In this document: positions 1-8,869 of the stretch, piece by piece
Layout of the letters: every line of letters begins with the position of its first letter
Position numbering within the stretch: position 1 is the stretch's first letter
Source of the DNA: Parasulfuritortus sp036391875
GTDB taxonomy: Bacteria; Pseudomonadota; Gammaproteobacteria; Burkholderiales; Thiobacillaceae
Direction: 5' to 3'
Length of the DNA: 64,000 bases
Assembly: GCA_036391875.1 (NCBI GenBank)
Contig: DASVZA010000014.1
Coordinates: forward strand, 49,809 to 113,808
Position numbers and translations under genes: made by a program
Notes under the pieces: generated by a model
What the model was told of the DNA's origin: nothing
Seen by the model: only the letters and a program-made list of their open reading frames with translations
Database searches by the model: none

Positions 1-1082
1 CTCTGTTGCCTGAGACCAAGGTGGACAACCAGTTGCTGGGCGTGGTCTCCCATCTCCAGCACAAGTTCCCGTCGCGTCCGGTCATCCTGGTGTCGAAAGA
101 CATCAACATGCGCATCAAGGCCCGGGCACTGGGCTTTCTGGCGGAGGACTATTTCAACGACAAGGTCCTGGAAGACACCGACCTGCTCTACAGCGGCGTG
201 CGCGAACTGCCGGAAAACTTCTGGGACAGCCACGGCAAGGGCATGGAATCCTGGCAGCAGGACGGCCGGGTCTATTACCGGCTGACGGGGCCGCTCGCCC
301 AGTCCATGCTGGTCAACGAATTCGTCTATCAGGAAGGCGGCAAGCCCTTTTACGCCCACGTCATGAACGTGACCGGCAAGACGGCCACGTTGGCCACGAT
401 CAAGGATTTCAGCCATCAGAAGAACAGCGTCTGGGGCATCACCGCGCGCAACCGGGAGCAGAATTTCGCCCTCAACGTGCTGATGAACCCCGAGATCGAT
501 TTCGTCACCCTGCTGGGCCAGGCCGGTACCGGCAAGACGCTGCTGACCCTGGCGGCGGGCCTGGCCCAGACGCTGGAAAAGAAGCTCTATACCGAGATCA
601 TCGTGACCCGGGTGACCGTGCCGGTCGGTGAGGACATCGGTTTCCTGCCGGGTACCGAAGAGGAAAAGATGACGCCCTGGATGGGTGCCCTGGAAGACAA
701 CCTCGACGTGCTCAACAAGGCGGACGAAGACGCCGGCGAATGGGGCCGGGCGGCGACCCAGGACCTGATCCGTTCCCGGGTCAAGGTCAAGTCGCTCAAC
801 TTCATGCGCGGCCGGACCTTCCTCAACAAGTTCCTGATCATCGACGAGGCCCAGAACCTGACGCCGAAGCAGATGAAGACCTTGATCACCCGCGCCGGCC
901 CCGGCACCAAGGTGGTGTGCCTGGGCAACATCGCCCAGATCGATACCCCCTACCTGACCGAAGGCAGTTCGGGCCTGACCTACGTGGTCGACCGTTTCAA
1001 GGGCTGGCCCCACAGCGGCCACGTCATGCTGGCTCGGGGCGAGCGTTCCCGCCTGGCCGACCATGCCGCCGAAATACTCTAA
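1..1082 (+). CDS. PIN-PhoH family ATPase, 5' end missing
   Basis: The reading frame is open from the first complete codon of the window, so the gene starts upstream and about 359 codons are visible. The first 90 or so residues look like the end of a PIN ribonuclease domain (ILVSKDINMRIKA, then LAEDYFNDKV). They are followed by a PhoH-type ATPase core with Walker A GQAGTGKT (bases 516-539) and Walker B LIIDEAQN (about 834-857). PIN-PhoH proteins are cytoplasmic RNA-linked ATPases or helicases combined with an RNase fold; the exact role here is unknown. The next gene starts 16 bp downstream and may share the transcript. An apparent TTG start at base 6 is not believable because coding sequence continues to its left. 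Confidence 0.9.
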   Translation, partial: LLPETKVDNQLLGVVSHLQHKFPSRPVILVSKDINMRIKARALGFLAEDYFNDKVLEDTDLLYSGVRELPENFWDSHGKGMESWQQDGRVYYRLTGPLAQSMLVNEFVYQEGGKPFYAHVMNVTGKTATLATIKDFSHQKNSVWGITARNREQNFALNVLMNPEIDFVTLLGQAGTGKTLLTLAAGLAQTLEKKLYTEIIVTRVTVPVGEDIGFLPGTEEEKMTPWMGALEDNLDVLNKADEDAGEWGRAATQDLIRSRVKVKSLNFMRGRTFLNKFLIIDEAQNLTPKQMKTLITRAGPGTKVVCLGNIAQIDTPYLTEGSSGLTYVVDRFKGWPHSGHVMLARGERSRLADHAAEIL

Positions 1083-1098
1083 TCAAGAGGACTGAATT

Positions 1099-1950
1099 AT
1101 GCCGCGTTTTAATGTTTTGGCGTTGACCGCCGCACTGTCGTTGTTATTCGTCGCCGGCTGCAATAAGGCCGATAAAACCGGGGCTGATTTGAAGCCGGCC
1201 GCCTTGGTCAACGGCCAGGCAATCGCCGCCGATCAGATTCAGTCCGAGGCGGAGAAAATCGGCCCGCGTTCCGACGCCCAGCCGCAAACGATCGCCAACC
1301 TGGTACTGAAGAACGTGATTGACCAGGAATTGCTGGCTCAGGAAGCGGATAAAGCGAAACTGGCCGAAAAATCCGATGTGCAATGGAAATTGGCCGCCGC
1401 TCGGCGCCAGATATTGGCCCAAGCCGAATTGGAAGCCATGACCGGGAATGCGGCGGCGCCGACCGATGCCGAGATCAAGGCCTATTACGACGGCCATCCG
1501 GAATTGTTCAGCCATCACAAGATTTACAAGTTGGCGAATCTGGTCGTCGATACCACGCCCGGTAATGTCGACAAGGTCCGTGAACTGGCAGGGAAAAACA
1601 CCGACGCCCGGACTTTGGCGGCGGCGTTGCAAGCGCAGGGCTTCAAGGTCGGCGGGCAGGAGGTGGTGAAGGCGGCGGAGGAACTGCCCAAGGAACTGCT
1701 GGAAAAATTCTCCGCGCTGAAGGTGGGCCAGTCGCTGACCATGGAGCAGGCCGGCAAGTTCAATATCGTCATGCTGGAAGGGGTACAGGAACAGCCGGTT
1801 TCGCTGGATCAGGCAAAACAATCGATCGGCCAATATCTGATCAACGATAAAAAACGCCATCAACTGGAAACCCAGCTGGATAAGCTCAGGTCGCAGGCGA
1901 AAATCGAATACCGCGCACCTTATGCCGCGGCGGAGCAAGCCAAGAATTGA
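1099..1950 (+). CDS. epsD: EpsD-type peptidyl-prolyl isomerase-like lipoprotein
   Basis: The 283-residue product starts with a lipoprotein signal ending in a lipobox (LLFVAGC, Cys21), so it should be lipid-anchored outside the inner membrane. The body resembles SurA/PpiC-class folding factors of the EpsD family: an N-terminal segment PAALVNGQAI, a long helical chaperone-like region, and KIYKLANLVV where the parvulin-like part begins. EpsD proteins usually belong to exopolysaccharide clusters, but no polysaccharide gene is present here; the partner upstream is a PhoH ATPase. A Shine-Dalgarno (AGAGGA) lies just before the ATG. A general periplasmic foldase is the main alternative. The family call is by motif and length and is fairly secure; substrates are unknown. 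Confidence 0.7.
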   Translation: MPRFNVLALTAALSLLFVAGCNKADKTGADLKPAALVNGQAIAADQIQSEAEKIGPRSDAQPQTIANLVLKNVIDQELLAQEADKAKLAEKSDVQWKLAAARRQILAQAELEAMTGNAAAPTDAEIKAYYDGHPELFSHHKIYKLANLVVDTTPGNVDKVRELAGKNTDARTLAAALQAQGFKVGGQEVVKAAEELPKELLEKFSALKVGQSLTMEQAGKFNIVMLEGVQEQPVSLDQAKQSIGQYLINDKKRHQLETQLDKLRSQAKIEYRAPYAAAEQAKN

Positions 1951-1985
1951 ATTCGATTATTAGTCGGTGATTTGCATTAAAGAAA

Positions 1986-2015
1986 TTGACATAAAATTAC
2001 TCGGCGGAATATATT
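1986..2015 (+). promoter_or_regulatory. Sigma-70 promoter of hns
   Basis: A perfect TTGACA (1986-1991) is followed after 18 bp by TATATT (2010-2015). Transcription should begin near 2022, giving a leader of about 55 nt before hns. The -10 region lies within the left arm of a long inverted repeat. Confidence 0.7.
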
Positions 2016-2069
2016 GAATCCAAGCTCGTAAATCGAGCCATATTCAATCAACAATATATCTCCGCCGAG
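2000..2069. repeat. Nested inverted repeat spanning the hns promoter and leader
   Basis: Three pairs of arms share one centre: CTCGGCGGA (2000-2008) with TCCGCCGAG (2061-2069), ATTGAAT (2013-2019) with ATTCAAT (2042-2048), and GCTCG (2024-2028) with CGAGC (2034-2038). The outer left arm lies between the -35 and -10 boxes and the right arm ends 7 bp before the hns ATG. The inner pairs could form a hairpin at the start of the mRNA, while the outer pair can only act in DNA. H-NS genes are commonly autoregulated, so this is a candidate control element. Confidence 0.6.
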
Positions 2070-2076
2070 GCCCTGT

Positions 2077-2397
2077 ATGAAAATCAATCTTAAAACACTG
2101 TCCATTGCCGAACTCAAAACCTTGCAGGATGAAATTTCCATCGAAGTGGAATTGCGTCAGAAGGAAGAGCGACAGAAGCTGCTTCAGGAATTCCGCGACA
2201 AGGCCAAGAGCCTGGGCGTCAGCCTCGAGGAATTGATGTCCGGCCAGAAGGGCAAGACGCGTGCTGCCGGCAAGGTCGCCGCCAAGTATGTCCATCCGGC
2301 CGACGCCAGCCTGACCTGGACCGGCCGCGGCAAGCGCCCGCGCTGGGTCGCAGAATGGCTGGACAGCGGCAAATCCATGGATGACCTGAAAGTCTGA
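2077..2397 (+). CDS. hns: H-NS family nucleoid-associated protein
   Basis: This 106-residue protein is a typical H-NS. The N-terminal half (residues 5-50) is a charged coiled coil for oligomerisation. The C-terminal half carries the DNA-binding loop TWTGRGKRPRW (about residues 79-89), which inserts into the minor groove of AT-rich DNA. H-NS proteins condense DNA and silence horizontally acquired genes. It appears monocistronic, with its own promoter at 1986-2015 inside an inverted repeat. The next gene starts 55 bp downstream and is unrelated in function. Confidence 0.93.
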   Translation: MKINLKTLSIAELKTLQDEISIEVELRQKEERQKLLQEFRDKAKSLGVSLEELMSGQKGKTRAAGKVAAKYVHPADASLTWTGRGKRPRWVAEWLDSGKSMDDLKV

Positions 2398-2452
2398 TCG
2401 GGCAAAAAATCCGGGCTCGGACCGGGCCATATATCGGCTAAACTTGCCGGCC

Positions 2453-4588
2453 ATGCGCCCGGTTCTCATCGCACTGGTCCTGTTCGTCCTCTCGGGCTGT
2501 TCGGGGCCGGTAAACAACCCTTATCCCGCGTCTGAAAGCGGAAAATCGATTTATTACTCGGCTTACTCCGAGCCGCCCAAGCATCTCGATCCCGCCCGTT
2601 CGTACTCCTCGAACGAAGCCACGTTCACCGGCCAGATCTACGAACCACCGCTGCAGTACCACTACCTCAAACGCCCTTACCAACTGATTCCGTTGACGGC
2701 GACTGCGATCCCCAGGCCGCATTATTACGATGCATCCGGCCATGAACTGCCGGCCACGGCGCCGGCCTCGGCCATTGCCGAAAGCGTCTACGAAATCCAT
2801 ATCCAGCCGGGTATCCGCTACCAACCGCATCCGGCTTTCGCACTCGATCCGATTGGCAAGCCGGCCTACATCCCGTTGGCGGACGGCGTGCTGGACAAGG
2901 TGCATGCCATTCCGGATTTTCCCGAGGTAGGCAGCCGCGAACTGACCGCGGCCGATTACGTCTATCAGATCAAGCGGCTGGCGTCGCCCCGCCTGCAGTC
3001 GCCGATCGCCGGTCTGATGTCGAACTACATCCTCGGCTTCGGCCGGCTGGGCAAGGAACTCGACGCGGCGACGAAAGCGAAGGGCTGGCTCGATCTGCGC
3101 CGTTTCGATCTGCCGGGCGCCGAAGTGGTGGACCGCTATACCTATCGGATCAAGGTGAAGGGCAAGTATCCGCAGTTCGTGTACTGGCTGGCCATGCCGT
3201 TCTTCGCCCCGGTCCCCTGGGAGGTGGACGCCTTCTACAGCCAGCCAGGCATGGCGGAGAGCAACCTGACCCTGGATAGCTGGCCGGTCGGGACGGGGCC
3301 CTACATGATGGCCGTGAACCAGCCCAACCGGCAGATACGCCTGGTGCGCAACCCGAATTTCCGGGGCGAGCCCTATCCCTCGGAAGGCGAACCGGGCGAT
3401 GCGGCCGCGGGCCTGCTGAAGGATGCCGGCAAGCGCATGCCGTTCATCGACGAGGCGGTGTATAGCATGGAGAGTGAAAACATCCCCTACTGGAACAAGT
3501 TCCTGCAGGGCTACTACGATGCCTCGGGCATCAGCTCCGACAACTTTGACCAGGCGGTGCACACCGGGCCGGGCGGTGGTTTCGAATTGACCAAGGAGAT
3601 GCGCGACAAGGGCATCGTTCTCAGGACCACGGTGGCGACCAGCAGCTACTACATGGGCTTCAACATGCTCGACCCGGTGGTCGGGGGGCTCGACGATCGG
3701 CATCGGAAGCTGCGCCAGGCCATCTCCATCGCCATGAACGAGGAGGAATACATCGCCATCTTTGCCAACGGCCGCGGCATCCCGGCGCAGGGGCCTTTGC
3801 CGCCCGGCCTGTTCGGCTATCGTTCGGGCGAGGCCGGCATCGATCCCTACGTCTACGACTGGAAGGACGGCCGGGCCCGGCGCAAGCCGATCGCCGAGGC
3901 CAAGCGGTTGTTGGCCGCGGCAGGCTATCCGGACGGACGCGATGCCGTGACCGGCAAGCCGCTGGTGCTGAACCTGGACACGGTCGCCACCGGCCCCGAC
4001 GACAAGTCGCGCCTGGATTGGCTGCGCAAGCAGTTCCGCAAGCTGGACATCGAACTGGTCATCCGCGGCACGGACTACAACCGCTTCCAGGACAAGATGC
4101 GCGACGGCACGGAACAGATTTTCGAATGGGGCTGGAATGCAGATTATCCCGATCCGGAGAATTTCATGTTCCTGCTCTACGGGCCCAACCGCAAGGTCGG
4201 CGCCGGCGGCGAGAACGCAGCCAACTACGAGAACCCGGAGTTCGACCGCCTGTTCGTGCAGATGAAGGACATGGCGAACGGCCCCGCACGCCAGGCCGTC
4301 ATCGACCGGATGGTGGACATCGTCCGGCGCGACTCGCCCTGGATGTTCGGCTTCCATCCGAAGAACTTCGGCTTGATGCACAACTGGCTCAAGAACGTGA
4401 AGCCCAACCTGATGGCCAACAACGAGCTGAAATATCTGCGCATCGATGCCGCGGCCCGCGAGGCGGCGCGCGCCCGCTGGAATCGGCCGGATTGGTCTGG
4501 CCCGGTCCTGCTGGCGCTGGTCATGGCGCTGGCCCTGTTGCCGGCCTGGCTGGTCTATCGGCGCAAGCAGTTGGAGGGTGCGCGATGA
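2453..4588 (+). CDS. Extracellular solute-binding protein (family 5) of a peptide ABC importer, membrane-anchored at both ends
   Basis: This is the substrate-binding subunit for the importer encoded by the next three genes. The ATG at 2453 gives 711 residues and a lipoprotein signal with lipobox FVLSGC; the TTG at 2444 only adds three residues. The body is a family-5 oligopeptide-binding protein (PPKHLDPARS near the start, then WPVGTGPYMM). It is longer than the usual 500-600 residues, and it ends in a hydrophobic helix at about residues 683-703 followed by YRRKQ, a stop-transfer signal. Dual anchoring by lipid and C-terminal helix is unusual. The stop overlaps the next start (ATGA), so the operon is translationally coupled. 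The cargo is inferred to be peptides. Confidence 0.88.
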   Translation: MRPVLIALVLFVLSGCSGPVNNPYPASESGKSIYYSAYSEPPKHLDPARSYSSNEATFTGQIYEPPLQYHYLKRPYQLIPLTATAIPRPHYYDASGHELPATAPASAIAESVYEIHIQPGIRYQPHPAFALDPIGKPAYIPLADGVLDKVHAIPDFPEVGSRELTAADYVYQIKRLASPRLQSPIAGLMSNYILGFGRLGKELDAATKAKGWLDLRRFDLPGAEVVDRYTYRIKVKGKYPQFVYWLAMPFFAPVPWEVDAFYSQPGMAESNLTLDSWPVGTGPYMMAVNQPNRQIRLVRNPNFRGEPYPSEGEPGDAAAGLLKDAGKRMPFIDEAVYSMESENIPYWNKFLQGYYDASGISSDNFDQAVHTGPGGGFELTKEMRDKGIVLRTTVATSSYYMGFNMLDPVVGGLDDRHRKLRQAISIAMNEEEYIAIFANGRGIPAQGPLPPGLFGYRSGEAGIDPYVYDWKDGRARRKPIAEAKRLLAAAGYPDGRDAVTGKPLVLNLDTVATGPDDKSRLDWLRKQFRKLDIELVIRGTDYNRFQDKMRDGTEQIFEWGWNADYPDPENFMFLLYGPNRKVGAGGENAANYENPEFDRLFVQMKDMANGPARQAVIDRMVDIVRRDSPWMFGFHPKNFGLMHNWLKNVKPNLMANNELKYLRIDAAAREAARARWNRPDWSGPVLLALVMALALLPAWLVYRRKQLEGAR

Positions 4589-5565
4589 CCGCCTACCTGC
4601 TGCGCCGCCTGCTCTATGCCGTGCCGATCCTGATCGGCGTCAACCTGCTGACCTTCGCCCTGTTCTTCCTGGTCAATACGCCGGACGACATGGCCCGCCT
4701 GCATCTCGGCTCCAAGCGGACGGCGAGCGCCGAGGCGGTGGCCAAGTGGAAGGCGGAACGGGGCTACGACAAGCCGCTGTTCGTCAATGCCGAGGCGCCG
4801 GGGCTGGCCAAGGTCACCGACACGATCTTCTTCGACAAGTCGCTGGCGATGTTCGCCTTCCGCTTCGGCATGTCGGACGACGGCCGCGATATCGCCAGCG
4901 AGATCAAGACCCGCATGTGGCCCAGCCTGGCGATCGCCCTGCCGACCTTCGTCATCGGCCTGATGGTGAATATCAGTGTCGCGCTCACCCTGATCTTCTT
5001 CCGCCGTACCTATGTCGAGTGGAGCGGGGTGGTCGGCTTGGTCGGCCTGATGTCCGTCTCCGGCCTGTTTTACATCATCGGCGGCCAATACCTGTTCGCC
5101 AAGATCTGGCAGCTGGCGCCGATTTCAGGCTACCAGGCCGGCTTCAGCGCCGCGCGCTTCGTCTGGCTGCCGATCCTGGTCGGCATCGTCGGTGGGGTCG
5201 GCTCCGGCGCGCGCTGGTACCGCACCCTGTTTCTGGAGGAGGCCGGTCACGACTACGTCCGGACCGCACGGGCCAAGGGCCTGTCCGAAGCGGCGGTGTT
5301 GTTCCGCCACATCCTGAAGAATGGCATGGTGCCGATCCTGACCGGCGCGGTGGCGGTGTTTCCGCTGCTGTTCATGGGCAGCCTGATCCTGGAGTCCTTC
5401 TTCGGCATTCCCGGCTTGGGCAGCTACACCATCAAGGCCATCGCCTCTCAGGATTTCGCCATCGTCCGGGCCATGGTCTTCCTCGGCGCGGTGCTCTACA
5501 TCTTCGGCCTGATCCTGACCGACATTTCCTATACGCTGGCCGACCCCAGGGTGCGATTGTCATGA
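4585..5565 (+). CDS. Peptide ABC transporter permease, first subunit (YejB/DppB-like)
   Basis: The ATG at 4585 overlaps the preceding stop and gives 326 residues. The start MTAYLLRRLLYAVPILIGV is the classic N-terminus of DppB/OppB/YejB permeases. Several hydrophobic segments follow, and the cytoplasmic EAA loop that docks the ATPase is visible around residues 218-250 (VRTARAKGLSEAAVLFRHIL). It should form a heterodimeric inner-membrane channel with the next gene product. The order binding protein, permease, permease, double ATPase matches the Yej arrangement. Confidence 0.9.
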   Translation: MTAYLLRRLLYAVPILIGVNLLTFALFFLVNTPDDMARLHLGSKRTASAEAVAKWKAERGYDKPLFVNAEAPGLAKVTDTIFFDKSLAMFAFRFGMSDDGRDIASEIKTRMWPSLAIALPTFVIGLMVNISVALTLIFFRRTYVEWSGVVGLVGLMSVSGLFYIIGGQYLFAKIWQLAPISGYQAGFSAARFVWLPILVGIVGGVGSGARWYRTLFLEEAGHDYVRTARAKGLSEAAVLFRHILKNGMVPILTGAVAVFPLLFMGSLILESFFGIPGLGSYTIKAIASQDFAIVRAMVFLGAVLYIFGLILTDISYTLADPRVRLS

Positions 5566-6914
5566 AGCCCGTGCTGCTCTGGACCGACGGCCTGATCTTC
5601 CTCCTGGTGGCGGGCCTGCTCGCCTTCGCCTGGCTGATCCGCCGCCACGAGCATCTGCGCAGGCCCTGGCGTACGGTGGCGGGCAACCCGGTAGCGGTGG
5701 CGGCCGCGGCGATCCTGGCCTATTTCACCTTGATCGCCGTGCTGGACTCGATGCATTTCCGCACGGCTCTGCCCGCCGGGCCGGACGGGAAGGTGCATTA
5801 TTCGCCGGAGGTGAAGAGCGTGTTCGACGTGTTGTGCGGTCCGCTGGTGGATCAGCAGGAGACCAGCTATTCGGCACCATTCGCGACCCGGCTGTTCACC
5901 AAGGAAACCGTCACCCTGGCCGACGGCAAGCAGGCGCGCGAATACCCTCGCCTGAAATACGGCGGCGCGCATCTGGTTGATCCCGAGCGTGAAAAGGCCG
6001 GCGACATCGCCAAGCGCACGGCCTACGGCCTGGCGGGCGGTGGCGCGGCCTGGCTGCTGCTCTGGCTCGGCTTGCGCCGGCGACTCGGCCAGGGCGATGC
6101 CAGGCGCGCCCTGTGGGGCACCGTGCTCGGCCTGTGCCTGTTCACCGGTTTCCTGGTCGCGCTGGCGCCGTGCTACCACGTGCTGGGCACCGACAAGGTT
6201 GGACAGGACGTGCTCTATTCGACCTTGAAGAGTGTCCGCACCGGCGTCCTGATCGGTGCCCTGACCACCCTGGTGACGCTGCCGTTCTCGATCGGCCTCG
6301 GTGTTTCGGCCGGCTATTTCGGCGGCTGGGTCGACGACGTCGTGCAATACGTCTACACCACCCTGAATTCCATCCCCAGCGTGCTGCTGATCGCCGCCGC
6401 CGTGCTGATCATGCAGACCCAACTGGAAACCCATCCGGGCTGGTTCGAGACAGGTACCGAACGGGCCGACCTGCGCCTGCTTTTCCTCTGCATCATCCTG
6501 GGCATGACCAGCTGGACCGGGCTGGCCCGCCTGCTCAGAGGGGAAACGCTGAAAGTGAGGGAGCTGGATTACGTCATGGCGGCCCGGGCTTTCGGGGTGT
6601 CCGATCTGCGCATCCTGCTGCGCCATATCCTGCCCAACGTGCAGCACATCGTCCTGATCTCGGTGGTGATGGATTTCTCCGGCCTGGTGCTGGCCGAGGC
6701 CGTGCTGTCCTACGTCGGGGTCGGGGTCGATCCCACCATGTACAGCTTCGGCAACATGATCAACGGCGCCCGGCTGGAGCTGGCGCGCGAGCCGGTGGTC
6801 TGGTGGCAGCTGAGTTCGGCCTTCGTCTTCATGTTCGTGCTGGTGTTGTCGGCCAACCTGTTCGCCGACTGCGTTCAGGAGGCCTTCGACCCGAAAGCGA
6901 GGCGGCGGGCATGA
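5562..6914 (+). CDS. Peptide ABC transporter permease, second subunit (YejE/DppC-like)
   Basis: Starting at the ATGA overlap at 5562, this encodes 450 residues, longer than a typical DppC (about 300). The extra length is an N-terminal part with two hydrophobic segments and a polar stretch (residues about 65-155) before the conserved permease core, which begins near GTDKVGQDVLYS. The EAA loop is at about residues 330-360 (DYVMAARAFGVSDLRILLRHILPN). YejE-type subunits also carry extra N-terminal sequence. It pairs with the upstream permease and with the double ATPase that overlaps its 3' end by 4 bp. Confidence 0.9.
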   Translation: MKPVLLWTDGLIFLLVAGLLAFAWLIRRHEHLRRPWRTVAGNPVAVAAAAILAYFTLIAVLDSMHFRTALPAGPDGKVHYSPEVKSVFDVLCGPLVDQQETSYSAPFATRLFTKETVTLADGKQAREYPRLKYGGAHLVDPEREKAGDIAKRTAYGLAGGGAAWLLLWLGLRRRLGQGDARRALWGTVLGLCLFTGFLVALAPCYHVLGTDKVGQDVLYSTLKSVRTGVLIGALTTLVTLPFSIGLGVSAGYFGGWVDDVVQYVYTTLNSIPSVLLIAAAVLIMQTQLETHPGWFETGTERADLRLLFLCIILGMTSWTGLARLLRGETLKVRELDYVMAARAFGVSDLRILLRHILPNVQHIVLISVVMDFSGLVLAEAVLSYVGVGVDPTMYSFGNMINGARLELAREPVVWWQLSSAFVFMFVLVLSANLFADCVQEAFDPKARRRA

Positions 6915-8869
6915 AACAGGGCCTGATATTGCGCGACCTTAGGCTGGCGATCCAAGGCGATGGACGGAAGATCATGCCGGTCGACGGCGTCTCGCTTGAG
7001 GTGCCGGCCGGCCAATGCGTCGCCCTGCTGGGGGAGTCCGGCTGCGGCAAGAGCCTGACCGCCTTGGCTGCGATGCGGCTGCTGCCTGAGGGCGTGCAGG
7101 TCGCGGGAGGTGAGGTGAGCCTGGACGGCGAATCGCTGCTCGATCTGCCGGAGCGGCGGATGCGCACGGTGCGGGGTGGCCGCCTGGCCATGGTTTTTCA
7201 GGAGCCCATGACCTCGCTCAATCCGGTGCTGACGATCGGCTCCCAGGTCCGGGAGTCGTTGGCCGTGCATCGCGGCTTGTCCGGCCAGGCCGCCACCGAG
7301 GAAGCCGAACGGCTGATGGCGGCGGTCGGCCTGCCGGCAGGGCGCCTGGCGACCTACCCGTTCCAGTTGTCCGGCGGCCAGCGGCAACGCGCCCTGATCG
7401 CCATGATGCTGGCCGGCGATCCGGCGATCCTAGTGGCGGACGAGCCGACGACGGCGCTGGACGTCACCGTCCAGGCCCAGATCCTGCGCCTGCTCAAGCA
7501 GTTGCAGGTCGAACGCAACATGGGCCTGTTGCTGATCACTCACGATCTGGATGTCGCCCGGGACATGGCCGACCGCGTGGCGGTGATGTATGCCGGCCAG
7601 ATCGTCGAATGGGCCAGTCGGGAACGGTTGTACGACGCGCCTTTCCATCCCTATACCCGGCGGCTGTTCCAGGTATTGCCGTCGATCGACCGGCGCGGCG
7701 CCCGGCTGAGCCAGATTCCGGGCAACGTACCGGGCCCGGGTGCCGACATCCCCGGTTGCCGTTTCGCCGACCGTTGCCCGTCGGTCATGCCGGTTTGCCG
7801 TACCGAGGTGCCGGCTTGGCGGACGCTGGCGCCGGGACATGAGGTCAGTTGCCATCTGACGGAAAGTGTTGCCCTTGAGGTGCCGCCCAATCGGCAGGAC
7901 AAGGTGGAAACGATGGCGGAAGCCTCGCCGATCCTGTCTTTGCACAACCTTAGCGTGGCCTTCCCGATCCGGCAGGGTATCCTGCAGCGGGTGAAAGGGC
8001 ATGTGCACGCAGTGGACGGCGTCAGCCTGGCCATCCGTCCAGGCGAGACCCTGGCCCTGGTCGGCGAGTCCGGCTGCGGCAAGACCACGCTGGCTCGAGC
8101 GGTACTGCGCCTGATCGAGCCCAGCGCAGGGCGGGTATGGCTGGATGGGGTCGACATCACCGACCTGGGCGGCCAGGAGTTGCGCCGCCGGCGGACGGAT
8201 ATGCAGATCGTATTCCAGGATCCGTTTTCGTCGTTGAATCCACGCATGCGGGTGGCCGAGATCATCCTGGAAGGGCTTTCCGCCCTGCGTCCGGACCGGG
8301 TCGGCGGCAACCCCAGGCCGGAACTGGCGCGCTTGCTGGAACAAGTCGGTCTGCCGGCCGATGCGCTCGACCGCTATCCGCACGAGTTCTCCGGCGGTCA
8401 GCGTCAGCGCATCGCCATCGCCCGGGCCCTGGTGGTGGAACCCAAGCTGTTGATCTGCGACGAGCCGACCAGTGCGCTGGATGTCTCGGTCCAGGCCCAG
8501 ATCCTCAACCTGCTGGCCGATCTGCAGCGGGAGCGCGGGCTGAGCTACCTGTTCATCTCCCACAACCTGGCTGTGGTGGGCTACCTGGCCCATCGGGTGG
8601 CGGTGATGTATCTGGGGCGGATCGTGGAGGAGGGCGAGGCGTCTTTGCTGATGACTGCGCCGTCCCATCCCTATACCCGGATGCTCTTGGACTCGGCCCC
8701 TGGCAAAGGGATGCAGCTGAAGGCGGGCGAGATTGGAATCGCCGCCAGCCAGGCTGGCGGCTGCTCATTCGCCGGCCGCTGCCCAAGGGTCGAGCCGATT
8801 TGCCTGGCCAACGATCCTGAAATGAAGGTACTGGCGGACGGCCGGCGGGTGCGCTGCCACCTGGCGTGA
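6911..8869 (+). CDS. Double-ATPase subunit of a peptide ABC importer (YejF/DppDF fusion)
   Basis: This 652-residue cytoplasmic protein holds two complete ABC cassettes, equivalent to DppD fused to DppF. Cassette 1 has Walker A GESGCGKS near residue 40 and signature LSGGQRQR near 153. Cassette 2 starts around residue 335 and has GESGCGKT near 385 and FSGGQRQR near 493. Each cassette ends with the oligopeptide-type C-terminal domain with clustered cysteines (CRFADRCP, CSFAGRCP), which may hold a metal or Fe-S site. It powers the importer and is the last gene of the coupled operon. Its stop codon directly abuts the stop of the convergent mltD. Confidence 0.92.
   Translation: MKQGLILRDLRLAIQGDGRKIMPVDGVSLEVPAGQCVALLGESGCGKSLTALAAMRLLPEGVQVAGGEVSLDGESLLDLPERRMRTVRGGRLAMVFQEPMTSLNPVLTIGSQVRESLAVHRGLSGQAATEEAERLMAAVGLPAGRLATYPFQLSGGQRQRALIAMMLAGDPAILVADEPTTALDVTVQAQILRLLKQLQVERNMGLLLITHDLDVARDMADRVAVMYAGQIVEWASRERLYDAPFHPYTRRLFQVLPSIDRRGARLSQIPGNVPGPGADIPGCRFADRCPSVMPVCRTEVPAWRTLAPGHEVSCHLTESVALEVPPNRQDKVETMAEASPILSLHNLSVAFPIRQGILQRVKGHVHAVDGVSLAIRPGETLALVGESGCGKTTLARAVLRLIEPSAGRVWLDGVDITDLGGQELRRRRTDMQIVFQDPFSSLNPRMRVAEIILEGLSALRPDRVGGNPRPELARLLEQVGLPADALDRYPHEFSGGQRQRIAIARALVVEPKLLICDEPTSALDVSVQAQILNLLADLQRERGLSYLFISHNLAVVGYLAHRVAVMYLGRIVEEGEASLLMTAPSHPYTRMLLDSAPGKGMQLKAGEIGIAASQAGGCSFAGRCPRVEPICLANDPEMKVLADGRRVRCHLA

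Noticed and set aside
2438..4381. A 647-codon open frame on the minus strand opposite the peptide-binding-protein gene
   Set aside because: It is the mirror of a GC-rich coding frame, has no recognisable domain, and the plus-strand product is a clear family-5 binding protein. The same applies to long minus-strand frames opposite dnaQ/rnhA, flgI, mcp and ispD/relA.
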